A stretch of 55,821 nt of DNA from an uncultured Oscillospiraceae bacterium. GTDB lineage: Bacteria > Bacillota > Clostridia > Oscillospirales > Oscillospiraceae. Location of the stretch: positions 1 to 55,821 of the forward strand of contig CAJUQN010000011.1 in NCBI GenBank assembly GCA_910588625.1, read 5' to 3'. This document shows positions 24,938 to 33,840 of this stretch, in pieces (position 1 is the stretch's first letter; the number at the start of each line of letters is the position of its first letter). The notes beneath the pieces are model-generated. The model made no database searches, was not told the origin of the DNA, and worked only from the letters and a program-made list of their open reading frames with translations. A program made the position numbers and the translations under genes.

Positions 24938-26227
24938 ATGGACATTGACACCAACCACCCCGCTGAAGTCAGGGAGGAAAAAAAGAGCGGCAAAGCAGGC
25001 AAGATCGTTGCATGCGTCCTATTATCCGGCTGTTTAGTGGCCAGCCTGGGGCTGAATATCTACCAGGCTGCGGTCACGAACCAAAAATCCGGTGAATTTA
25101 TCGATTACATTTACGACCGCATTGCCGAGGAGGAAAAAAAGGAAAACGAGTACATCGAGGACGGCTTCAAAGTGGGCGGCGAGTATGAGATCCGCTCCAC
25201 CACCCACATTTCCGACGCCTACAAGGGTGGCGACGACAGCCAGCTCAGCGAGGAAGACAAGGACACGCTGAATATGGCGAAGAAGGTGCTGGACGAAATC
25301 ATCGAGGACGGCATGACCAACTACGAGAAGGAGGAGGCCGTCTACCAGTGGATGGTAAAGAACATCGGCGGCAGCTCCCGGGGCGTTATCAGCCGCCCGG
25401 GCATGGACCGCTCCGCCTTCACTCCCCACGACGTGCTCACCAGCAAGAACGCGGTGTGCGTAGGCTACGCCACCACCTTCCGCCTGTTTATGAATATGCT
25501 GGGGATGGACTGCCACATCGTCCACAATGAGTACCACTCCTGGGACCTGGTCCAGCTGGACGGCGACTGGTATCATGTGGACATCTACAGCGACGTCCAC
25601 GGTGTTATGTACGGCAACTTCAACATGACCGACGAGGTCTGTGAGAGCGGCCATAACTGGGACCAGTCCGCCCTGCCCGAGGCCAGCAGCGTGAAGTACT
25701 CCCCCGCCGTACAAAATGCCATGCCAGTGGAGGACATTTACGGCGTTCCCGCCACGCTGAAATCTGCCATGGACGAACGGGAACAGAACAAGGATAGCGC
25801 AAACAGCGTATTCTTCTTCTCCTTCACGACCCCGCTTACCGAGGACGGCATGAGTGCGGCGGAGTACCTGGCAAATTATCTGGAACTGGTGATGGACGGT
25901 ATGCTGGAGGACAGCTACTATTTCGGCGCCCAATGGTATCCCAGCGAGAAAGAGGACGAGTACATCCTGGGTCTGCTCATGGAAAACCGCAATACGGACG
26001 AGGAAGCCGGTCTGGACTCCGACTCCCCTGAGGTCCAGAAGATCATCCAGGCCATTGCGGAGGCCTTTGAGCTTGACCCAGCCATGCTGGGGGGCGATCC
26101 AGAGGGCGGCGACTACCCCGATGACTCCATCGCCGCGCCCGAGACTGTTGGCTCCCAAACCGTGGTCACGGAAAACGGCGAGATTGTCGCCACCTGGGAA
26201 GGCGGCGGCAGCGTGGCCATCCCCTAA
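24938..26227 (+). CDS. Membrane-anchored transglutaminase-like protein
   Basis: 429 residues. A lysine-rich N-terminus and one transmembrane helix (about 22-45) place the rest outside the cell. The transglutaminase-like/cysteine-protease core spans about 105-225: Cys174 in NAVCVGYATT, His200 in NEYHSWDLV and Asp215 in WYHVDIYSD, with the supporting KEEAVYQWMVKNI segment. Such domains either cross-link or hydrolyse cell-wall-associated substrates. A long acidic C-terminal part (about 290-429) has no recognised domain. The DUF4358 lipoprotein gene follows after 24 bases, so the two are probably co-expressed. Confidence 0.8.
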   Translation: MDIDTNHPAEVREEKKSGKAGKIVACVLLSGCLVASLGLNIYQAAVTNQKSGEFIDYIYDRIAEEEKKENEYIEDGFKVGGEYEIRSTTHISDAYKGGDDSQLSEEDKDTLNMAKKVLDEIIEDGMTNYEKEEAVYQWMVKNIGGSSRGVISRPGMDRSAFTPHDVLTSKNAVCVGYATTFRLFMNMLGMDCHIVHNEYHSWDLVQLDGDWYHVDIYSDVHGVMYGNFNMTDEVCESGHNWDQSALPEASSVKYSPAVQNAMPVEDIYGVPATLKSAMDEREQNKDSANSVFFFSFTTPLTEDGMSAAEYLANYLELVMDGMLEDSYYFGAQWYPSEKEDEYILGLLMENRNTDEEAGLDSDSPEVQKIIQAIAEAFELDPAMLGGDPEGGDYPDDSIAAPETVGSQTVVTENGEIVATWEGGGSVAIP

Positions 26228-26251
26228 ATCAACCGGCAGGAGGATAACGCA

Positions 26252-26758
26252 GTGAACTATGTAAAGAAAGCGGCTTGCTTCGCGCTGGCGGCGCTGATGC
26301 TTACGGGATGCTTCGGCTGCTCCAGCGGTGCGGACACCGATGGACCGGATTTGGACCCTGAGACTATGGTCAAGGCAATGATGGAAATGGATACCACCCT
26401 GCCCGAGATGGTGACCCGCTCCAGTACGGAGGCAGAGGCCAAGGACAACTTTTTCTACCTGTCCGACCTGGACTATGGCAAGGTAGACGCCTACTTTTAC
26501 GCCTATGCCGACGCCGGGACGGCGGAGGAAATAGCTGTGGTCAAGCTGAAAAACAAGTCCGACGCCGCCGCCATGATGGAGTCCTTTCACAAGCACGTGG
26601 AGAGCCGCCAGGGCACCTTTGAGGAGTATGATCCGGAGCAGGTCCCGCTGACTGAGGGCGCGGTGATCACCAGCGAGGGACAGTATGTGGTTCTCATCGT
26701 CTCCAAAAAAAGCGGGCTGGCACAGAATGAATTCAAGAAGTTTTTCCAGCCCGGCTGA
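26252..26758 (+). CDS. DUF4358-like lipoprotein
   Basis: 168 residues beginning at a GTG preceded by CAGGAGGATAACG. The signal peptide ends in a lipobox LTGC (Cys about 20), so the mature protein is anchored to the outer membrane face. The remaining sequence (MEMDTTLPEMVTRS, IAVVKLKNKSDAAAMMESF, VVLIVSKKSG) has the layout of the DUF4358 family, of unknown function. It sits downstream of the transglutaminase-like gene and ends before a very strong terminator. Confidence 0.75.
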   Translation: MNYVKKAACFALAALMLTGCFGCSSGADTDGPDLDPETMVKAMMEMDTTLPEMVTRSSTEAEAKDNFFYLSDLDYGKVDAYFYAYADAGTAEEIAVVKLKNKSDAAAMMESFHKHVESRQGTFEEYDPEQVPLTEGAVITSEGQYVVLIVSKKSGLAQNEFKKFFQPG

Positions 26759-26771
26759 GTTATGAGCAATT

Positions 26772-26811
26772 GAGAACCCCCGCGCCGCTGAAAAGCGGCG
26801 CGGGGGTTCTC
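26772..26811. terminator. Strong bidirectional terminator
   Basis: A perfect 18-bp GC-rich inverted repeat (26772-26789 with 26794-26811) with a four-base loop and CTTT, between convergent genes. Confidence 0.9.
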
Positions 26812-26812
26812 T

Positions 26813-27529
26813 TTACAACAGGATCGTATCTCCTTCCCAGCCGATTTGACGGATTGAGGCGTCCTTGATGAGATATGCCTCACCCCGCAGCTTCTCTTGA
26901 CCGTCCCGGCCTAGAATATAGCTGCCGTCTACCAGGACATAGAATGAATGCCCCACGCTGTCGGCATAGGTAATGTCTTCGTAAAGCCGCATTCCGTCCA
27001 GCAGCCAATCCTTATCCTGATTGTAGTGCGGAATTGTCATGCGCCCGGTCAGCCCCAGCCCCCGCAAAAAACGCTGGTAATCCGGATCAATGGCCTCGCC
27101 TGGCTCCTCCGGCTGGGCATAGACTACATCGGCGGCGTTCATGCTGCCTGCGCTGACGCCTATGACGATGCCATCCCAGCCCTGGAGGAGCTCCCGCAGG
27201 CCAATCTCCTGGAAAAAGAGGTTCTGGGTGGGCACATGCCCGCCGGTCAGGAAGATCAATCCGGCGTTGGCGACCAACTCTTCACATTGGTCCTGGTTTT
27301 CCCGCTCCAGCACCGACACATCGGTGAGCGTTACGCCAATCTCGGCAAAGCTATCCCTCATATCCTCGGCGAAGCCGTAAGTCAGGGAGGGTTGGTCCGG
27401 GTCGGAACAGATGAACAAGGCAGAACAAGGCTCAGAGAGGACCCTTTGCAGCTCCTCCACAAAGCCGTTCATCGGATTCAAGGCCGGGGAGCCCACCACA
27501 CAGGGGCTGCTAGTCAAGAAATAAATCAT
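26813..27529 (-). CDS. Peptidase E-like protein (family S51)
   Basis: About 238 residues from ATG 27529. The S51 nucleophile elbow is GVSAGSMNAADV (Ser about 126), with LTGGHVPTQN just before it; these match dipeptidase E (aspartyl dipeptidase) and cyanophycinase-type folds. The frame opens 63 residues further upstream, but that part is unlike the family; ATG 27541 is a close alternative. A 7-bp inverted repeat (27541-27547 with 27557-27563) lies at the start region and could occlude it. The exact substrate is unknown. Confidence 0.75.
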   Translation of the reverse strand: MIYFLTSSPCVVGSPALNPMNGFVEELQRVLSEPCSALFICSDPDQPSLTYGFAEDMRDSFAEIGVTLTDVSVLERENQDQCEELVANAGLIFLTGGHVPTQNLFFQEIGLRELLQGWDGIVIGVSAGSMNAADVVYAQPEEPGEAIDPDYQRFLRGLGLTGRMTIPHYNQDKDWLLDGMRLYEDITYADSVGHSFYVLVDGSYILGRDGQEKLRGEAYLIKDASIRQIGWEGDTILL

Positions 27530-27850
27530 ATCAATCACCATGCCGACCGCTATGCTGTCGGCACAAATAAGGATAAAAGCGTGCAGACAAGCAGTCGCCT
27601 TTCTTAATATTACCTTTGAGGAAAAAGCTAGGAAAGCAGGGGAAGTATGATAAAATAGGGGCATGAGATATATAGACTTACTGCTCATAATGAATCGAAC
27701 AAGGGTGCTAAGAGGCAATCAAAGCAATCATCGAATAGATAACCGCTAGATTCCATAAGATGACTGGCACGCCTTCATTTGATGCGCATATTTCGGAACA
27801 TGGCCGCCAGTCTTATTTGAGTGGCATGCTGGAACAGGGCGCAAACAATT

Positions 27851-30550
27851 CTAGGCTATCCCATTTTGGTTCGGTACCTCAAAAAAGGAGTGTGAGGCAT
27901 CGTCCCTTCGCATGAACAGGAGGCCGAAGGAACCGGGGCCGCAGTTACTGGCAATGGCAGAAGACGCTTTTTGCAGGTAGACCCGTTCAAATGCACAATA
28001 TTGCTGCACTAAGTTTTTGATGTACTGGAGCTTCTCCTTATCCAGCCCGGAATATGTGATAAACAAAATGCGGCGGTCGATATTTCTTGCTTCTTGCAGC
28101 GTTTTCCTGATATACCTTTTGGCCATGTGTGAAAAGCTGCCCATTTCCACACGCCTGACTACCATTTTACTCTTTTTCAGCATAAGCACCGGATGCAGCA
28201 GAAGCGCGTCACAGAGAACCTGTATCTTCTTGGATATCAGCCCGGAGTTGCACATCATATGGGTAGTGTCTATAATAAACGCGGAAGAAATGAACCGCCG
28301 CATTCGCTTTACGGACTCCACGATATCCTCCTTTGACGCGTGATGCTCCGCCATGTGGGCCGCGCACAATACCAGCAGACCCATGCTGCTGGAGAGATGC
28401 CCCGAGTCGACCACCGTAACATTTTCAAAGGATTTTGCCGCCTCAAGAGCGTTTTGGTATCCCTTGCTGACGTGCTTTGCCATGGCAATATGAATGACAT
28501 TTTGCGCTTCCGTCAGCTTCTGAGCAAAAAACCGTTCGTAATCCTCCACCTCAGGCGGCTGAGAAACGCCCTTTCGGCCCTCCGTAATATGCATCAGCAA
28601 TTCATCCGTCCCAATCTCTTGGTCATCCAGGAACCGCCCTTCATCTGTGCATACATAGTAGGGACATACCGAAATGTCATATTCCTTCAAGAAGGATTCC
28701 GGCAGATCGCACACACTGTCTGTTGTCACCAGCACCGAGCGCCTTTGCGCCTGCTCGAAAATCAGGATATCTTTTTCAATATCCGTCTGCCTGACATTTT
28801 CATTCAGGTGCACCAGCTCCTTAGGAAGAATACTCAGCACAGCCGCCTCCAGCAGCGCGCCGCTGACCGGCTTGGCAAGATATCCGCTGAATCCCTCTTT
28901 CCGGTAGAGAAGCTGGTTATCGCTGCCCGCGTTAGCGGTCAAAGCAACCACAGGGACATTCTGGCACAATCCCGTTGGCTGTGCCCGCAGCGCGTGGAGG
29001 CATTCAATCCCATCCATTTCCGGCATCAAATGATCCATAAGGATGCAGTCGTAGTGGTAGTTTTGTGTCAGGCTTAAGCATTCGGCGCCGCTGGAGGCCG
29101 TATCGATCTGAATCTTTGTCTCCGCAAGCAGCTTTTTTACCACCAGCAGATTCATATCGTTATCGTCCACCACAAGAATGTGGGCATCCGGCGCCTCAAA
29201 GCTCTGCTGGTAAGTTTCGCTTTCGTGTACCTTTGTGCGGGAGGCAAGGGTAAACGTTCCCAGTTCCCTGCCGTCAACGATGTCCTGCTCCAGCATGACC
29301 ACAAATGTTGAGCCTATCGTATAGACGCTGTTCACACTGATCTCGCCGCCCATCAGCTCCACCAGTTGGTGGACGATGCTTAATCCCAACCCGGTCCCCT
29401 CGATATAACGGTTCCGCTCTTCATCTACCCGCCGGAATGCGTTAAAAATATAAGGGATGTTCTCCTTTTTTACGCCCTGCCCGGTATCCTCCACGGAGTA
29501 CCAGACACGCACCCGGTTGATCGCCTGGCGTTCGCACCGGACAGAGAGGGTCACGGACCCTTCGCTGGTATACTTCACCGCGTTGTTCAGCAGGTTGATT
29601 AAGACCTGCTTGATCCGAACCTCGTCCCCGCAGAGCATACTTGGGATGGATGAGTCCACCTGGAGCTTGAACTCCAGCCCTTTTTCCTTTGCCTTGATCC
29701 ATATCATATTGACGATCTCGGAAAAAAGAGCGCCTGTCTCATAAGAGACGTTGACGATTTCCATCTTCCCCGATTTGATCTTGGATATGTCCAGGATGTC
29801 ATTGATCAGCGAGAGCAGCATTTTGCTGGCCCCTTGGATATTCCTGGCGTTCTCCGCCACCTCTTCGGAAGTATTCTCCCGCAAAATGATCTCGTTCAGG
29901 CCAATGATCGTGTTGATGGGCGTGCGGATCTCATGGCTCATGCTGGAGAAGAAGTGATTTTCCGCGCGGTTCAACTCCTCGATCTCTTTTTTCTGCTTCT
30001 GGGTGAGGGCGTTCTCCTCTTCATACATCCTGTTCAGGAACATGAGCAGGACACAGGTCAGCAAGCCGACCATGATCACAGAGAACGCAGAGTCGAAAAA
30101 GGCGTGATGCTGCTTGTTTTGAGCGACCAGCTCCGGGTAATAAAAAGCCATGCCGTAGCAAACCAGGGTTTCCAGCGTACAAAGTACAAAAAGCGCATTC
30201 CTGCGCCGCCCCTGCAGGGTGATGCAGACATAAACAAAGCAAAAGACAAACCATTCCGGCACTCCGCTGTAAAACCCGCCCGCTGTAAAAAAGCAGACGG
30301 GAAAAAGCGTTAGAAGCAGTATCGCGATAATAGTGGCCCCTGTATGAACACATTTCTTTTGAATGCTGAATTTGACAATCAGTGCCATAGCAATCAGGTA
30401 AGCTACCATGATAAGAATGTTCCATAGCGTTCGGCCCATAGGCATGGTAAATACCAGCGCAATCATGCAGATGCCCGTGACGAGGCGGAACATACGCTCA
30501 TACAGGCTGATCCTGTGATCGGTGATGATTTCAAACCATTTTTTTATCAC
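27851..30550 (-). CDS. Hybrid histidine kinase with receiver and C-terminal DegV (fatty-acid-binding) domain
   Basis: About 899 residues (start GTG 30550; GTG 30562 is possible, but the GAGGAG would then abut it). Order: five to six transmembrane helices (about 20-175), no extracellular sensor domain; HisKA with His206 in SSMSHEIRTPIN; HATPase with INLLNNAVKYTSE, EDTGQGV and EGTGLGLSIV; receiver with HILVVDDND and Asp506 in ILMDHLMPEMDG; then about 604-881 a DegV/FakB-like domain. The DegV marks are VTTDSVCDLP, VSQPPEVEDYERF, VVDSGHLSSSMGLLV and HPVLML. FakB proteins bind a fatty acid for phosphorylation by FakA. The domain may sense or carry fatty acid as an input to, or output of, the kinase. 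It lies directly downstream of a second hybrid kinase. Confidence 0.9.
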   Translation of the reverse strand: MIKKWFEIITDHRISLYERMFRLVTGICMIALVFTMPMGRTLWNILIMVAYLIAMALIVKFSIQKKCVHTGATIIAILLLTLFPVCFFTAGGFYSGVPEWFVFCFVYVCITLQGRRRNALFVLCTLETLVCYGMAFYYPELVAQNKQHHAFFDSAFSVIMVGLLTCVLLMFLNRMYEEENALTQKQKKEIEELNRAENHFFSSMSHEIRTPINTIIGLNEIILRENTSEEVAENARNIQGASKMLLSLINDILDISKIKSGKMEIVNVSYETGALFSEIVNMIWIKAKEKGLEFKLQVDSSIPSMLCGDEVRIKQVLINLLNNAVKYTSEGSVTLSVRCERQAINRVRVWYSVEDTGQGVKKENIPYIFNAFRRVDEERNRYIEGTGLGLSIVHQLVELMGGEISVNSVYTIGSTFVVMLEQDIVDGRELGTFTLASRTKVHESETYQQSFEAPDAHILVVDDNDMNLLVVKKLLAETKIQIDTASSGAECLSLTQNYHYDCILMDHLMPEMDGIECLHALRAQPTGLCQNVPVVALTANAGSDNQLLYRKEGFSGYLAKPVSGALLEAAVLSILPKELVHLNENVRQTDIEKDILIFEQAQRRSVLVTTDSVCDLPESFLKEYDISVCPYYVCTDEGRFLDDQEIGTDELLMHITEGRKGVSQPPEVEDYERFFAQKLTEAQNVIHIAMAKHVSKGYQNALEAAKSFENVTVVDSGHLSSSMGLLVLCAAHMAEHHASKEDIVESVKRMRRFISSAFIIDTTHMMCNSGLISKKIQVLCDALLLHPVLMLKKSKMVVRRVEMGSFSHMAKRYIRKTLQEARNIDRRILFITYSGLDKEKLQYIKNLVQQYCAFERVYLQKASSAIASNCGPGSFGLLFMRRDDASHSFFEVPNQNGIA

Positions 30551-30602
30551 GCGGTTTCCCACTCCTCAAATCGTAATATTTCCAGGAAAAACACGGAAAA
30601 AG

Positions 30603-33137
30603 CTACAGCCCGGTGATTTGCGCGCAGAGTTCTTCATGCGCGCTCAGCAGCGCATGGTGATGTGCCCGGATAAAGTCAACATCGCTCCGCTTTCCCGCCA
30701 GCTCCAGCTCTTTTGCCTGTGCGGAAAGCGCCTCCGCCCCAATGGTCAGCGACGTGCTCTTCAGCGCGTGGACCTTGATAGCATAGTCCGGCCAGTTGGC
30801 GCTTTCATATAACGCGGCGATCTCCGTCCGCTTTTCCTCGCCCTGGGCGCTGAAAAGCCGAAGCATTTCCCGATAAAAATCCTCGTCCCCGGCACAATAA
30901 TCCAGTCCCATGTCCACGTTGACGCCGGACTGAACAAGCCGGTCATAGGGGATCGCCGAGGTATCCGCCTGGTGTGCCGGAGGCTCAGCAGGCCCGGGCT
31001 GCTCCGGGCTGTCTGCCGGGACGCTCCGCGCGGCTTCCGAAAGTTCCTCCACAGGCCTCTCCCCGTTTGCGGGCGTTACACTGTACTGGATGCAGCTCTT
31101 GGGCAAAACCTTCCGCAGCACCCGTTCCAGAACCATCCGTTCGATTGGTTTGGGGACAAATTCAGTGAACCCCTCGTTGCGGAACATTTCCCTCGCGCCG
31201 CTGACGGTATTGGCAGTCAGCGCGATCACCGGCAGGTCCTGGTACATTCCGTTCCGAAGCTCCCGGATCCTCTTCAGCGTCTCCACGCCGTCAAAGCCAG
31301 GCATCATATGATCCAGAAAGATGATGTCATAGGCGGTGGTTCCGCACTGCGCAATCGCCTCTTTTCCGCTCAGGCAGGTATCTACCTCGATCCCATAGTT
31401 TCCCAAAACTCCCTTTGCGACCATGAGGTTCATCTCTTCATCATCCACCGCCAAGGCCCGGACGCCAACGCAGGTAAAGGGCTTCCGGCCCGCAGCCTGA
31501 TCCTCCGCGAACCCGCGTTCCCCCATCTCACCGTTCAGCAGGTTCGCCACGGAAAGGGCGGAAAAGGGCTTATGTATCACAAGCAGACGGCTTTCAGCGC
31601 TCAGCGTGAAATCCCTCTCTGCGATCACAATAACACGGAGCGTATTCGTCAGCTCCTCGTAATACTCCCGGTTCTCATCATACTCCGACTGGGCAATGAA
31701 CACATGGGTCAGCTTATGGCTGCGCCGCAATTTGAGCAGAGTCTCAAAATTATGCGCCTGGTATCCTTGGATGCCAAGCCCATGCATCAGATTATAGATC
31801 AGTCCGTCGTAATATCCCCGGACCTCGTCACAGACATATCTTTCCGGTCTGAAATAGCAGGCTATACACAGCTGTTCCGGGTGATTGAGCACGATGCATG
31901 GCTGCTCATCCACAACCCCCTGGGGAATCACGATATGGGCGGACAGTCCCTGCCTTTCCTCGCTGTTGAAATGGATAAAACCGCCCATGGCGGTCAAAAG
32001 TCCCTGCGCGATAGGGAGGCCAAGGCCGAGTCCTCCCGCAAGACGGCTGCTCCCGGTATCCGCCTGATAAAAGACATCATACATCTGTGTCAGCTGAGAA
32101 TCGGTCATGCCGATGCCGGTGTCACAGATATCAATGACCAGATTGGCGCCGTAATTCTCCTGGCGGTGCTTGATGCGGATATTCACGCCGCCCTCTTCCG
32201 TAAACTTGATAGAATTTTCTACCAGGATTTTGAGTACATGGGAAATCTTTTCCGCGTCGCCGACAAGGGTTGCCGGCACATTGGGGTCGATATCAAACAC
32301 CAACTCCAAATGCTGCCGGTTGGTTTGCAGCGCGACCGTTGTGATCACATCGTTCAGCACCGAGGTGATCATATATTCTTTTTTGGCCGGGGTCAGCGTG
32401 CCTTCCAAGATCTCCGTATAGTCCAACATATTGTTAATCTGGTTAGACAGGCGCTTTCCCGCCAGCTTTATGGATGACATATCCGAGCGGATATTCGGGG
32501 GAAGCTCCTTCGCCAGGGCTACCTCACTGATGCCAATCACCATATTGATCGGTGTGCGAAGCTCATGGGATACATTGGATAGAAAGACGGCGTTTTGCTT
32601 CCCCGCCGTCTCCAGCTCTTCAAATATATGCTCATACCACTTCCGCTGCACATTCCGCCGGTTGACCCAGTACCGCGCCAGCGCGGTTCCTCCAAGGGTC
32701 ACGACAGCGCCAAGGCCTATGCGCACAATGTCCCGGAGTTCCATTTGATCTGAGATGGTATGGAGGATCAGACCATGGTACAGCAGCGCCAGCACATACA
32801 GGGCGGCTATCGTATGCAATATCCACTTTTTATTCAGCATGAATAGCGCAAGGACAAGAATACAGGCCATGGCTGGTATATCGTAAAGGCTGGATTCATG
32901 CACGCTGAAGAAAAAGAATTCGATCAGCATCACTCCCGCGCACAGATTCTCATAAAATATATCCGCCCCAAGCTTCGTAATGTGCAAAATCCACACGCTG
33001 AAACATCCTGCTGTTATCAGCAGAATCATCCAGAATTCCCATGACATGGCCAAAGTGACAAAACTCAATATACCGCTAAGTACCGTAATAATGACCGCCA
33101 GCAGAAGGTGCCTGCTTGTCTGTTCCTCCGGCCTCAT
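30603..33137 (-). CDS. Hybrid histidine kinase with degenerate and true receivers and HPt domain
   Basis: 844 residues. About five to six membrane helices (12-155) lead to HisKA with His191 in SNVSHELRTPIN. The HATPase has LVENSIKFTEEG, DTGIGMT and GGLGLGLPIA. A pseudo-receiver (about 420-545) lacks the phospho-acceptor motifs; a true receiver follows with ALAVDDEE and an Asp in FLDHMMPGFDG. An HPt domain ends the protein, with its histidine in KVHALKSTSLTIGA. It can therefore run a full His-Asp-His relay. Its ATG overlaps the stop of the upstream regulator (ATGA), and the DegV kinase follows after 52 bases, so the three genes form one unit. Confidence 0.9.
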   Translation of the reverse strand: MRPEEQTSRHLLLAVIITVLSGILSFVTLAMSWEFWMILLITAGCFSVWILHITKLGADIFYENLCAGVMLIEFFFFSVHESSLYDIPAMACILVLALFMLNKKWILHTIAALYVLALLYHGLILHTISDQMELRDIVRIGLGAVVTLGGTALARYWVNRRNVQRKWYEHIFEELETAGKQNAVFLSNVSHELRTPINMVIGISEVALAKELPPNIRSDMSSIKLAGKRLSNQINNMLDYTEILEGTLTPAKKEYMITSVLNDVITTVALQTNRQHLELVFDIDPNVPATLVGDAEKISHVLKILVENSIKFTEEGGVNIRIKHRQENYGANLVIDICDTGIGMTDSQLTQMYDVFYQADTGSSRLAGGLGLGLPIAQGLLTAMGGFIHFNSEERQGLSAHIVIPQGVVDEQPCIVLNHPEQLCIACYFRPERYVCDEVRGYYDGLIYNLMHGLGIQGYQAHNFETLLKLRRSHKLTHVFIAQSEYDENREYYEELTNTLRVIVIAERDFTLSAESRLLVIHKPFSALSVANLLNGEMGERGFAEDQAAGRKPFTCVGVRALAVDDEEMNLMVAKGVLGNYGIEVDTCLSGKEAIAQCGTTAYDIIFLDHMMPGFDGVETLKRIRELRNGMYQDLPVIALTANTVSGAREMFRNEGFTEFVPKPIERMVLERVLRKVLPKSCIQYSVTPANGERPVEELSEAARSVPADSPEQPGPAEPPAHQADTSAIPYDRLVQSGVNVDMGLDYCAGDEDFYREMLRLFSAQGEEKRTEIAALYESANWPDYAIKVHALKSTSLTIGAEALSAQAKELELAGKRSDVDFIRAHHHALLSAHEELCAQITGL

Positions 33138-33497
33138 CGCTTCTCAAACTCCTGGGAGATCCGTTTTAACAGCTCCTGGGGATGGTAGGGTTTTTTAAGA
33201 TAGTTCACCGCGCCCAGCTTGATGGCGCTGACAACATCCTCCTCCAGCCCCGATGCAGTCAAAAAGATCACGGGGATCTCGGGGGCAAAACCCTTCATGC
33301 GCTCAAAGGTCTCAATGCCGTTCATCTCCGGCATATCAATGTCCAGAAGAACCATATCTACCTCTGTGTCCCTTAACCTCATCAGCGCGTCCATCCCTGA
33401 TTCCGCCGTGAGCACGTCATATTCCTTCCCGAGGATGATCTGTGTCCTGGCCAAATTCATACTGTCATCATCGACAACTAAAAATGCGCTTTTTCAT
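33134..33497 (-). pseudogene. Single-domain response regulator disrupted by a frameshift near its start
   Basis: The body is a CheY-like receiver of about 108 residues: phospho-acceptor Asp in LLDIDMPEMNG, Thr in FLTAS and Lys in LKKPYHP. ATG 33497 has an ideal GGAGG at 33505-33509 and reads MKKRIF, then runs into a stop. One base fewer in the run of five T residues on the coding strand (33480-33484) gives MKKRILVVDDDSMNLA, the complete N-terminus with the acidic pair. As given, the only start in the main frame is an internal ATG (33460) without those residues. This is a mutation, a phase-variable tract or a sequencing error. It would be the natural partner of the two downstream hybrid kinases. 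Confidence 0.8.
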
Positions 33498-33840
33498 GTG
33501 GCTACCTCCAGCTTTATTATTGCGAAGTCGCATGAAGCGATACGTAGTTTATCTTAATTAAAAACCGTGGAAAAGTCAAGCCTATGTTTTCGCTTACCAG
33601 AGTAACGGGCAACCCCAAAACAAAATACATCTTTCACATATTTTGTTGGAAACGGAACATGAAAAACCAGCAAAGTACACAACAGCGCCCGCGCGCAAGG
33701 CTGCAAATTTAGGATTAAATTCTTCATAGCGTCATGCTAGTATATGGTGGGGTCAGATTGTATTTGCAAATTATGGTATATCCTGGAGCGGAATGCTTCT
33801 CTTTCCCCACATCAAAATGCAGAAGAGAGGAAGATGATAC
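33498..33840. other. Intergenic region between divergent signalling genes
   Basis: 343 bases, more A+T-rich than its surroundings. No convincing gene. It should hold the promoters of both directions, but no clear -35/-10 pair or chemotaxis-type sigma-D site could be placed. Confidence 0.4.

Noticed and set aside
33700..33840. Sigma-D (flagellar) promoter before the chemoreceptor
   Set aside because: A TAAA is present but no GCCGATAT-like element lies at the right distance.
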